The notes beneath the pieces are model-generated. The model was not told where the DNA came from. It saw only the letters and a program-made list of their open reading frames with translations, and did not search any database. Made by a program: the position numbers and the translations under genes. Shown piece by piece: positions 1 to 7,151 of a stretch of 14,262 nt of DNA (positions are counted from its first letter, which is position 1; every line of letters begins with the position of its first letter). This stretch comes from JAISGQ01 sp045534445 (GTDB lineage Bacteria > Bacillota > Clostridia > Oscillospirales > Acutalibacteraceae). The stretch lies in contig JAZSJQ010000026.1 in NCBI GenBank assembly GCA_045534445.1, forward strand, positions 1-14,262, given 5' to 3'.

Positions 1-135
1 CTTTCGGAATTCTGCGACAGCGATTTTGCCGTGATCTGCTCTTACGGTAACGGAAAATATGAAAAAATAATGCTGAAAGATCTTTTGCCCGAAAGCTTTG
101 GTGCTGCAAACCTTGATACGGAGGAAAAGAAATGA
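1..135 (+). CDS. C-terminal end of an unidentified protein (partial)
   Basis: An open frame enters from the left edge and runs 44 codons to a TGA at 133-135. The tail reads ...GNGKYEKIMLKDLLPESFG... and ends in a charged NLDTEEKK. I do not recognise the family. The stop overlaps the start codon of the next gene as ATGA, so the two are very probably co-transcribed and translationally coupled. The gene's identity would be the best clue to what the following lipoprotein does. No signal or membrane segment is visible in the portion present. Confidence 0.7.
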   Translation, partial: LSEFCDSDFAVICSYGNGKYEKIMLKDLLPESFGAANLDTEEKK

Positions 136-1178
136 AAAAAATACTGGCGATACCGGCACTGCTGATATGTATCGTTTTGGTGCTTATTACTTCAGGATGC
201 GGCAAAAAGGATATAGATATAGCATTTATTACGTCAAAGGATACAAGCGATACAATGTCTTCCGCAGCTAATTGCCTGAACGGAATTGAAAGCTACACGA
301 AGGCAAACGATCTTTCATGTGCAGAGTATAACGGAAGCACGGAGAAACAGATAGAAACCGCTGTCAGCGACGGCGCTGATGTACTTGTGCTGTATGGAGT
401 GGATAATGAAAATGCAGTATATTCTTGCGCAGGAAAATATCCTGATGTCAGGTTTATATGCATTGATTTCGGCAATGATTTCATGGTCAGAGCTAACATA
501 TGCTGTCTGAATGTGTCTCAGATCGAGTGCGGTATCTATGCAGGATACAGCGCCGTGAAAGACGGAAATCTTGTACTTGGTATTCAGGGCGAAGAAAGTG
601 CAGAGACTTATAATTACACCCGTGGATTTATAGAGGGTGCTCAGCTTGCCGCAGTAGAAATAAAGGTATCGAAGAAGCCTGTAAAGATATTTTATAACGT
701 ATCCGGAAGTGATATGGCTGCTGAGCGTGCGGCGTCATGGTATGATAACGGTTGCAAAATGATTTTCTGCTCTGATTCCGTGTATGAAACTGTTGCCGAT
801 TATGTGACCGATTCTGACATTCACAAGATAATGACCTTTGGGGCGGACAGAACAGGGGAAGAGGATGTATCGGCATCAGCATATGCAGATTACGGTAAAA
901 TAATCGGCAGATATCTTGAAAGTGCTTTTGGAGATGATTTTCACGGCGGAATGATGTATTATGCAGGTGCATCGGATAAAGCGGCAGGCTTTTCGTATGT
1001 TCCTTCTGATTTTGAAGTGCTTACAGACAGCGATATTGAAAAACTAACAATGACTATATCTGAATCCGATGCAGTACATAACGACAGCGGTGTGTACAAA
1101 ATGCCGTCAGATAAAGGTTATTCAAAGATTGTTCTCGAAGAAATCGGAATAATAGTACAATCTGATGAAAAACAATAA
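132..1178 (+). CDS. BMP-family (PnrA/Med-like) substrate-binding lipoprotein
   Basis: A 348-residue predicted lipoprotein. A Lys-Lys start and a hydrophobic stretch (residues 4-20) lead to TSGC with Cys23 as the likely lipidated residue; -3 is Thr, slightly off the usual lipobox. The mature part looks like a type 1 periplasmic binding protein of the BMP family: an AFITSK opening strand, an SDGADVLVLYG strand near residues 79-89, YPDVRFICIDF, a GIYAGYSAVKDG segment where family members have a similar AGYLAA segment, and RGFIEGAQLAA. BMP proteins mostly bind nucleosides or act as lipoprotein regulators (Med). GGAGG at 120-124 lies 7 nt before the ATG. The start overlaps the upstream stop by 4 bp. 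No BMP-type permease or ATPase gene follows, so an import role is not supported by context. The sequence is quite divergent and the ligand is unknown. Confidence 0.75.
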   Translation: MKKILAIPALLICIVLVLITSGCGKKDIDIAFITSKDTSDTMSSAANCLNGIESYTKANDLSCAEYNGSTEKQIETAVSDGADVLVLYGVDNENAVYSCAGKYPDVRFICIDFGNDFMVRANICCLNVSQIECGIYAGYSAVKDGNLVLGIQGEESAETYNYTRGFIEGAQLAAVEIKVSKKPVKIFYNVSGSDMAAERAASWYDNGCKMIFCSDSVYETVADYVTDSDIHKIMTFGADRTGEEDVSASAYADYGKIIGRYLESAFGDDFHGGMMYYAGASDKAAGFSYVPSDFEVLTDSDIEKLTMTISESDAVHNDSGVYKMPSDKGYSKIVLEEIGIIVQSDEKQ

Positions 1179-1197
1179 AATGTTAATATTCTCATAG

Positions 1198-1226
1198 TTG
1201 ACTTGAATTATCAACCCATTTATAAT
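1198..1226 (+). promoter_or_regulatory. sigma-A promoter of the Wzc-like gene
   Basis: TTGACT (1198-1203), a 17-bp spacer and TATAAT (1221-1226), expected to start transcription near 1233. A short inverted repeat, GTTGA (1197-1201) and TCAAC (1211-1215), covers the -35 element and could be a regulator site. The match is strong enough that the kinase gene is probably transcribed independently of the lipoprotein gene, which ends 20 bp upstream without a visible terminator. Confidence 0.8.
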
Positions 1227-1276
1227 TATTAAATAGTGCCGAATAATGCATTAAAGAAGTCAAGGACGTGATATAT

Positions 1277-2692
1277 TTGAACAGAGGTTCTGCTTTTTCC
1301 GAATTTATCCAGTTGTGCGTAAAAAGAATAGTGTGGCTGGTGGGTGTTATAGTGGCAGGGTTCCTTATTACCTTTGTATATACACTTATCGTAACGCCTG
1401 AGGAGTCCATAGTTAAAGCTCAGCTGAAAGTGTCTCCGAAAATAACTTCAGAGAGCATTTCAACTGCAAGAGATTCCCTTGAGCTTGCAAACCTGCTGGT
1501 TGACGATGCTATATATTCAATAGATAATTCCGACACTATTGCAAAGGCGCTGACAGCGGCAAATCTTATTACTACATACAACCCCGAGGATTTCAAGAGC
1601 AGAGTTACTGCTGAAGAGGTTGGAAACTCAAGCATTATGGTAACAATCGTGTACGAAGGAAGCTGGCGCGAGGCCAATGTATTCATGGCTACATTTATTG
1701 ATACCTGCATAAATGACATAAATGAGGAATATGTCAAAAAAGGTTATGATTTTGAGATAACCACATCTGAATCAGGACGCACCTACGAAGAAAGGTCACG
1801 TTTTGCTCCTGCATTTCTCAACGGCCTTTATGCCGCGCTTATTGCTCTCGGAGCATTTGTTCTTATTAATGCGGTTCTCTTTATCACTGACAGAACCATG
1901 AGAAGCCACAATAAGCTTTATAAGATCACCGATATCCCCACTATTGCAGCAATACCGTCAACGTCGAGAGTCGGCAGCGGTGAAAAGATGGGTCAGAAGA
2001 TAGGTAATGCATATCAGACTCTTCGTTCGGCAGTCAAGTATTCTGATAAGAAAGTGCGTTCCATTGCAATATGCAGTGCTCAGCCCAGAGACGGACGAAC
2101 CTCTGTTGCAGTAGGTCTTGCAACAGCTCTTGCGGAGACAGACGCAATGGTTCTGCTTATTGAGGCAGATATGAGACGTCCCGGAATCAGTCCTCTCATG
2201 AAGATCGAATCCACTTTCGGCCTTGCTGACCTTCTCCTCGGAAAGACCAATCTTGCAGCTACCATCTGCAAGACCTCAAACAGAAATCTTTATGTTATTA
2301 CGGCTGTCAACAACACAAATCTTAACAACGTAAACATTGCCGACCTGCTTGACAGCGTTGTTTTTGACGAGCTTATTGAATCGGTACAGAGTCAGTTTGA
2401 TTATGTTATCATCGATACTCCATCTGTGGAACTTGTTGCAGATGCGACAAGCGTTGTAGGAAAGGTTGACGCATCAATACTTGTTGCTCAGTACGGAAGA
2501 ACGAATCTTGACGCATTCAAATCCACTGCAGATATCCTTAAATCACTCGGCGGAGATGTTCTCGGTGTTGTTACAACGAACACCCAGCAGCATACAGGTC
2601 TTTTCTCGAATTCTTCCAACTACTACAGAAGCGGAAGAAACATGAGCAAGGGAGCAGGCTCAATAGCCTCTTTCTTTGCAAAGAAAAACTGA
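1277..2692 (+). CDS. Wzc-like chain-length determinant fused to a BY-kinase-type domain
   Basis: A 471-residue membrane protein. An N-terminal Wzz-type half has TM1 at about 17-39, an external segment of about 140 residues and TM2 at about 179-202. A cytoplasmic half follows with the CpsD/CapB/Wzc tyrosine autokinase fold. These proteins control polymer length in capsule or exopolysaccharide export. The fused layout resembles proteobacterial Wzc more than the split CapA/CapB of many Gram-positives. Walker B YVIIDTPS (Asp380) is intact. The Walker A region reads AQPRDGRTS, with Arg274 (codon 2096-2098) where Lys is expected, and Walker A' reads LLIEADMRRP, with Glu296 where Asp is usual. The C-terminal tyrosine cluster is reduced to NYY. 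Start: AAGGAcGTGAT at 1262-1272 nearly matches the full anti-16S sequence and contains the alternative GTG 1268, so TTG 1277 is preferred. No polysaccharide genes are visible nearby. Confidence 0.85.
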   Translation: MNRGSAFSEFIQLCVKRIVWLVGVIVAGFLITFVYTLIVTPEESIVKAQLKVSPKITSESISTARDSLELANLLVDDAIYSIDNSDTIAKALTAANLITTYNPEDFKSRVTAEEVGNSSIMVTIVYEGSWREANVFMATFIDTCINDINEEYVKKGYDFEITTSESGRTYEERSRFAPAFLNGLYAALIALGAFVLINAVLFITDRTMRSHNKLYKITDIPTIAAIPSTSRVGSGEKMGQKIGNAYQTLRSAVKYSDKKVRSIAICSAQPRDGRTSVAVGLATALAETDAMVLLIEADMRRPGISPLMKIESTFGLADLLLGKTNLAATICKTSNRNLYVITAVNNTNLNNVNIADLLDSVVFDELIESVQSQFDYVIIDTPSVELVADATSVVGKVDASILVAQYGRTNLDAFKSTADILKSLGGDVLGVVTTNTQQHTGLFSNSSNYYRSGRNMSKGAGSIASFFAKKN

Positions 2693-2696
2693 TGAA

Positions 2697-2723
2697 AAAG
2701 AGCTCCTTTTGGAGCTCTTTTTT
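2697..2723. terminator. bidirectional terminator between the Wzc-like gene and malG-like gene
   Basis: A perfect 10-bp stem, AAAGAGCTCC (2697-2706) and GGAGCTCTTT (2711-2720), closes a TTTT loop and is followed by more T. A-rich sequence on the other side gives a T tail on the minus strand too. It lies 4 bp after the plus-strand stop and 1 bp before the minus-strand gene's stop, so it serves both converging units. Confidence 0.92.
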
Positions 2724-2724
2724 G

Positions 2725-3567
2725 CTATTCCTTTACTGCTGCAGAGCTCAGGGAAGTGACCATAAGTTTCTGGCTGAGAACGAAGAAGATTATAAAGGGA
2801 ATTGCAATCAGAAGTGCGCCTGCAGCAAAGGTAGTAAATTCATTTTTTTTATCGGTAACAAAGGAGAACAATCCAAGTGCAACGGTCTGCCTGTCGGCAG
2901 AGCGCAACGTCATTTTTGGGAATATATAGTCCATCCACGGTGCTGTAAAGCTGGTTATTGCGAGAAATGTCAGTATCGGTCTTGCAAGCGGAAGAATTAT
3001 ACGGAAAAAGGTCATAGCACCGCTTGCACCGTCAATCCGAGCCGCCTCATCTATGCTTTTTGGAAGGGTATCCATATAATTCTTGACAAGCCAGACGTTA
3101 TAGGGAACATTTCCTGCGACGTACACAAGAACCAGGCCCCAGAGAGTGTCAAGTGCATTGAATCTCAGAAGAATTACATATATTGCTATCATGCCTACAA
3201 AGGAAGGGAAGATCTGCAGTACAAGAAAGCTCAGAAGAAGTCCTTTTTTGAAGGCGAATTTGTACCTTGAGAAAACATACGCACCGAGAGAAGCAACGAG
3301 AATGGTAAGAGCGGAAGTTGATGCTGCAATTATCAAAGTGTTTTTGAACCATGTCAGATAAAGAGTGTCATTGAAAAGATGAGTAAAATGCTCAAAGGTT
3401 ATGCCGTTGGAAAACGGCAGTATATCAAGAGATGCAATGGAGGTTCCGGGAGAGAAAGCTGCACTCAGCACATAGACAATAGGATAAATAACAAGCAGCG
3501 CACTGAGAGTCAGAAATATATAAAGCAGTGATTTGAGCAGAAACAAAAGAGGTTTTCCGGTTTTCAT
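2725..3567 (-). CDS. carbohydrate ABC transporter permease, MalG-like
   Basis: A 280-residue inner-membrane permease of the MalG type (CUT1 sugar importers). About six hydrophobic segments are visible: near residues 13-33, 75-97, 110-135, 142-162, 195-212 and a last one near 245-266. The cytoplasmic loop carrying the EAA motif reads EAARIDGASGAMTFFRIILP (residues 174-193), which docks onto the shared ATPase. The start ATG overlaps the TGA of the upstream MalF-like gene (ATGA, 3564-3567), which means tight translational coupling. It is the last gene of the operon and ends at the bidirectional terminator. The length is normal for the family. Oligosaccharide transport is well supported, but the exact sugar cannot be read from the permease. 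Confidence 0.93.
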   Translation of the reverse strand: MKTGKPLLFLLKSLLYIFLTLSALLVIYPIVYVLSAAFSPGTSIASLDILPFSNGITFEHFTHLFNDTLYLTWFKNTLIIAASTSALTILVASLGAYVFSRYKFAFKKGLLLSFLVLQIFPSFVGMIAIYVILLRFNALDTLWGLVLVYVAGNVPYNVWLVKNYMDTLPKSIDEAARIDGASGAMTFFRIILPLARPILTFLAITSFTAPWMDYIFPKMTLRSADRQTVALGLFSFVTDKKNEFTTFAAGALLIAIPFIIFFVLSQKLMVTSLSSAAVKE

Positions 3568-4880
3568 ATTTCGCCCTCCTTAAAAGCTTTTGTCCGTACG
3601 AAATTGAAAATTGCAACAGGAGCAAGCACAAGAAATACCAGCACTGCAAGAGCGGATGCGTAGTTGTATTTAAGGAGATTTACCGTAAGCTTGTATATCC
3701 ATGTTACAACAATGTCCGTTCCTCCGGCACTTGTAAGTGTTGTATCACCTGTTACGGGCTTTCCGCCCGTAAGGAAGAATATGGCGCCGAAGTTGTTGAT
3801 GTTATGAGTGAGTGACATGATGATAAGCGGAGATGTCTGATAGAGAACGAGGGGAAGTGTGATTTTTCTGAAAGCAGTAAGCTTTGATGCACCATCAATG
3901 GATGCCGCCTCATATACATCTGCAGGGATGGATGTCATTGTTCCCGTGATAAGGAGCATGAAATAAGGGAAACCTGCCCATAGATTTATGAGTACAAGAG
4001 TAAACCTTGCAAGATTCTGATCGCCGAGCCACGGTATGGCAGAATCGATAATGCCGAGAGTCATGAGAGTTCGGTTGACAGTTCCGAAAGTTCCGTTGAG
4101 AAGGTTCTGCCAGACAAGCATACTTACGATGGACGGAACGGCATAGGGGAGAATGTAAATTGCACGGAATACAGGGGCAAAGCGTATTTTTTTATCGTTG
4201 AGTATTGCTGCCATGATAAGACCGCCGATATAGCAGGTTCCGGTTGCGAGAATGCCCCACAGAACTGTCCACAGTGCGACCCTTCCCAAAGCATCTGTCC
4301 ATATGGCATCACCGCCGAACATATCTCTGAAATTATCAAGACCTACCCAGTCAACCGTATTTGATGGGGGAATATGGGAAGGTGAGGAATAATTTGTAAA
4401 TGCAACGCAGGCTGAAAATATCAGCGGTACAACAACGAATATAAGCACAAGAAGAACAGAGGGAGCAAGAGCTGCCGCGGCAAATCCGCCGTTTGCAAGC
4501 TGAGAGAGCAGCTTTTGGTTTTCATTGAATTTCCCGCTTGCTTTATAGCTTTTGTAAGACGATAATGCACTGCGAACGGAAATAACATAAAGAATGCAGA
4601 AAACAAAAATGACTGCCAAAGCAAGGATTCCGTCAATAAGCATGAATATGGAATTGTCACGTTCAATAACGGGCAGGTCAGGGTTTGGAGTGCCGAGAGT
4701 AATCATGTCGCGCAGTCTGCCGAGAAGGCTCGGCAGACTGAAAAGAAAAGCGATCTCTATGGCGGCAAAAAGCAGTCCCTTTGCCCGCTCCTTGAGGTAA
4801 AGAATATGCGAAAGCCCCATGAACAGCCATGCTGTATATCGAACTTTGTTTTCGCAGGTGCTATTAATTGATAGATTCAT
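3564..4880 (-). CDS. carbohydrate ABC transporter permease, MalF-like
   Basis: A 438-residue permease, partner of the MalG-like protein. The EAA loop reads EAASIDGASKLTAFRKITLP (residues 324-343), and the MalF-type FFLTGGKPV segment follows at about 368-376. The transport core covers roughly 135-430. In front of it is an extension of about 130 residues with two extra hydrophobic segments (about 34-53 and 77-101), as in long Gram-positive MalC/MalF-like permeases. AAGGAG lies 10 nt before the ATG, and the gene starts 21 bp after the binding-protein stop, so it belongs to the same operon. No MalK-type ATPase is encoded in the window. Firmicutes often supply one shared ATPase (MsmX type) from elsewhere, which I infer here. 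A maltose or maltodextrin substrate is the likeliest choice but is not proven. Confidence 0.93.
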   Translation of the reverse strand: MNLSINSTCENKVRYTAWLFMGLSHILYLKERAKGLLFAAIEIAFLFSLPSLLGRLRDMITLGTPNPDLPVIERDNSIFMLIDGILALAVIFVFCILYVISVRSALSSYKSYKASGKFNENQKLLSQLANGGFAAAALAPSVLLVLIFVVVPLIFSACVAFTNYSSPSHIPPSNTVDWVGLDNFRDMFGGDAIWTDALGRVALWTVLWGILATGTCYIGGLIMAAILNDKKIRFAPVFRAIYILPYAVPSIVSMLVWQNLLNGTFGTVNRTLMTLGIIDSAIPWLGDQNLARFTLVLINLWAGFPYFMLLITGTMTSIPADVYEAASIDGASKLTAFRKITLPLVLYQTSPLIIMSLTHNINNFGAIFFLTGGKPVTGDTTLTSAGGTDIVVTWIYKLTVNLLKYNYASALAVLVFLVLAPVAIFNFVRTKAFKEGEI

Positions 4881-4901
4881 AAGGCTTTTGCTCCTTCACA
4901 T

Positions 4902-6134
4902 TTAATTACTGACTATTGCTTTTGTGCAGGCGTCAAGCTCTTTTTTTACATCTGCACCGTCCCAGATATTGGCGCTTGCAGAGTTCATTGCGTCCCAGAA
5001 TTTGCCCATTGCGGGAATTGAGGGCATGGCATAGGAGTATTCGAGCTGTTTTATAAAACCATCCATGTGTTCGCTGTTAAGATCAAGGTCAACGGCAGGG
5101 ATGGCTTCAGTAAGCTCATACCTTAATTTCTGCATATCGTCAGACATGAGGAATTCTGCAAAATCTGCAGCTTCATTCGGGTGGGCAGAATAGGAAGAAA
5201 CAAACATTGTTCTTGTTCCTGAGAAAGATGCAGGAGGATCTTTTTCTCCGGGCAGAGATGGGATAGCAGCAATGCCGAAATTAAGACCTGCATCACGGTA
5301 AGTCGCAACGTTCCAGGGACCTGTTATATGCATAGCAGATGAACCGTTTCTGAATGCCTCGTCTGCAACAGCGGTGGTAAGGTCGGCAGAAGGAACATCA
5401 AGAATGCTTTTTCTGAGATTTCGGAAATAGGTCATACCTTCTATTGCATCAGCGTTGTTCAGCCCTACGGATTCAGCATCTGCATCGGAAAGGGGTCTAT
5501 TGCCGTTTATAGTCGCAAAGATGATGGTATAGTATGCATTTGCGACATCAAACATCAGACCGTATTTATCGCCGCTGTTGTATTCCTTACAGAATTTCAC
5601 AACCTCGTCAAAGGTGGCAGGCGGTGTTTTGATGATATCCTTGTTGTAGAAAAGTGCATAGGTTTCTGCTGCAACCGGATATCCGTACATTTCACCCTTG
5701 TAGGTAACTGCATCTGCACATACCTTCAGCGCTGTATCGCGTACAAACTGAGGGTTTCTTGTCTTTAGAATATGGCCGCCTTCTGCAAGCTCGCCTATTC
5801 TGTCGTGAGGAGCTACAAAAAGGTCAGGACCAATGCCTGCGGGTCCGTCAAGCGCTACCTGAGATGAGGTGTCGTTGAGTTCAACATTTACATATTTAAT
5901 GGTCACACCGGGATGGCTGTCTGTATAGCGCTGGCCTGCCTGACGAATAAACTCATCGGGACCACCGGTGGATTCCCATACGGTAAGCTCGATTTTTTTT
6001 GCAGGTGAATCGCTGTCTGAGCCGACAGTGCTGTTATTGCTTGTTCCCATTTCCTGTTTCGCACGGCATGAACAGCCTGTGAATAATGATGCAGTTATAA
6101 GAACAGACATTAATGTTGCTAAAAATCTTTTCAT
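4902..6134 (-). CDS. maltose/maltodextrin-type solute-binding lipoprotein (MalE-like)
   Basis: A 410-residue family 1 extracellular solute-binding protein, first gene of the importer operon. MKRFLATLMSVLITASLFTGC is a lipoprotein signal with Cys21 as the anchor, followed by a Ser/Asn/Asp-rich linker. The mature part shows family hallmarks: LTVWES near the start, the YALFYNKDII...PPATFDEV segment around residues 160-180, and AMHITGPWNVATY in the second lobe. It captures an oligosaccharide outside the cell and delivers it to the MalF/MalG-like pair. GGAGG lies 7 nt before the ATG, partly inside a hairpin (6145-6162). A sigma-A-like promoter is proposed at 6188-6215. The ligand is inferred from family resemblance; other alpha- or beta-glucans are possible. 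Confidence 0.92.
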   Translation of the reverse strand: MKRFLATLMSVLITASLFTGCSCRAKQEMGTSNNSTVGSDSDSPAKKIELTVWESTGGPDEFIRQAGQRYTDSHPGVTIKYVNVELNDTSSQVALDGPAGIGPDLFVAPHDRIGELAEGGHILKTRNPQFVRDTALKVCADAVTYKGEMYGYPVAAETYALFYNKDIIKTPPATFDEVVKFCKEYNSGDKYGLMFDVANAYYTIIFATINGNRPLSDADAESVGLNNADAIEGMTYFRNLRKSILDVPSADLTTAVADEAFRNGSSAMHITGPWNVATYRDAGLNFGIAAIPSLPGEKDPPASFSGTRTMFVSSYSAHPNEAADFAEFLMSDDMQKLRYELTEAIPAVDLDLNSEHMDGFIKQLEYSYAMPSIPAMGKFWDAMNSASANIWDGADVKKELDACTKAIVSN

Positions 6135-6144
6135 GAATTAACCT

Positions 6145-6162
6145 CCGCAAAAATATTTGCGG
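6145..6162 (-). promoter_or_regulatory. palindrome between promoter and ribosome binding site of the malE-like gene
   Basis: CCGCAAA (6145-6151) and TTTGCGG (6156-6162) form a perfect 7-bp inverted repeat around AATA. One end overlaps the GGAGG ribosome binding site. The half-sites CGCAAA/TTTGCG resemble operators of LacI-family sugar repressors such as MalR, though the central gap is 4 bp rather than the 2 bp of the MalR-type CGCAAACGTTTGCG. It could act as a repressor site or as an RNA hairpin that masks the ribosome binding site. Confidence 0.6.
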
Positions 6163-6187
6163 TTTTATTGTCGGTTTAAAGAGAATT

Positions 6188-6215
6188 ATTATCCGAGTTA
6201 ATTTTTTCTTAACAA
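6188..6215 (-). promoter_or_regulatory. putative sigma-A promoter of the sugar importer operon
   Basis: On the minus strand, TTGTTA (6210-6215) is followed after 16 bp by GATAAT (6188-6193). This places the transcription start near 6181, upstream of the palindrome at 6145-6162. An inverted repeat, GTTAA (6197-6201) and TTAAC (6209-6213), sits in the spacer. The match is moderate. Confidence 0.45.
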
Positions 6216-6309
6216 ATTATCTTGCAATAAACTCAATAAAGTCCTTGTAATATGTAATATATGTGTGATAAAATATATGAGTTAAAATACTGCGAAAGAG
6301 GGATATACC

Positions 6310-7098
6310 TTGAGCGAGAACAATAAAGAGCTTGAACTTGAAAACACAGAAGCTGAAAATGTTGAGGAAGCAGTTGTTGATACTGATCCTCCCGTAGCAG
6401 AAAAGCTTGAGCCGAATCCGGGAAAGAATCTCGTGATTGAGACTTCCACGGGAAAGTATGAGCGCCATCCCGTCAAGACAAATATTGTTATGTCCGGCGA
6501 TGACCTTGTTGAAATTCTCAATAAGTACGCAATGCCCCATATAAAGGATAACGATTTTATCTTTATGAGCGAAAAAATCGTTGCGATCAGCCAGGGCAGG
6601 GCATTTAAGCTTGAGGATATCAAACCTTCAAAGCTTGCAAAATTCCTTGTAAAATTTGTTTACAAATCCCCTTACGGCATAGGTCTCGGCAGCCCGTGGA
6701 CAATGGAGCTTGCTGTTCGTGAGGTCGGTAAAGTGAAGATTACATTCTGCGCAATTATAGCAGGTATCTGTAAGATATTCGGCAAGCGCGGAGTATTCTA
6801 CAATATGCTTGGTGAGCAGGTTCGTGCAATTGACGGCCCCTGCGATTACACCATTCCTCCCTACAACAACTATGCAAAGATGGCACCTGCAAAGCCCAAT
6901 GAGGTTGCAAAGGAGCTTACAAAGAAGCTTGGTCATAAGGTTTACATTGTTGATGCAAATGATATCGGAGTAAACATTCTCGGCAAGCCTGATGATGAGC
7001 TTACCGATGAGCAGCTTGGCGAGATCTTTAAGGATAATCCCCTTGGACAGGCTGCACAGCAGACTCCCGTTGCAATCATCAGAAAAGTCACCGATTGA
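6310..7098 (+). CDS. F420-0:gamma-glutamyl ligase (CofE) family protein
   Basis: A 262-residue soluble protein. Residues 1-55 are a very acidic, probably disordered N-terminal tail. Residues 55-262 match the CofE-type domain as I recognise it: DNDFIFMSEKIVAISQGRA, then YGIGLGSPWTMELAVREVG, GKRGVFYNMLGEQVRAIDGP, and VYIVDANDIGVNILGKP with the acidic cluster typical of the family. True CofE adds glutamate to coenzyme F420-0 using GTP, but F420 is not expected in this kind of Firmicute and no other F420 gene is seen. The substrate is therefore unknown; amide ligation to a different acceptor is a guess. Start: TTG 6310, chosen because GAGGGA (6298-6303) lies 6 nt upstream. It is a single-gene unit ending in a strong terminator. 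Confidence 0.8.
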   Translation: MSENNKELELENTEAENVEEAVVDTDPPVAEKLEPNPGKNLVIETSTGKYERHPVKTNIVMSGDDLVEILNKYAMPHIKDNDFIFMSEKIVAISQGRAFKLEDIKPSKLAKFLVKFVYKSPYGIGLGSPWTMELAVREVGKVKITFCAIIAGICKIFGKRGVFYNMLGEQVRAIDGPCDYTIPPYNNYAKMAPAKPNEVAKELTKKLGHKVYIVDANDIGVNILGKPDDELTDEQLGEIFKDNPLGQAAQQTPVAIIRKVTD

Positions 7099-7102
7099 TG
7101 TG

Positions 7103-7130
7103 AAACGGCTCGCTTTTGCGAGCCGTTTTT
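7103..7130 (+). terminator. terminator after the CofE-like gene
   Basis: An 11-bp perfect stem, AAACGGCTCGC (7103-7113) and GCGAGCCGTTT (7118-7128), with a TTTT loop and a run of T, located 4 bp after the stop codon. Confidence 0.93.
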
Positions 7131-7151
7131 AATATCAGCAGTATAACTGCT

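Noticed and set aside
628..972. A 114-codon minus-strand frame inside the BMP lipoprotein gene
   Set aside because: It is a His/Arg-rich shadow of the real gene, without a ribosome binding site or recognisable motif.
2692..3270. A 192-codon open frame on the plus strand opposite the MalG-like gene
   Set aside because: It lies antisense to a clear permease gene, has a biased Cys/Lys-rich composition without domain features, and overlaps the terminator.
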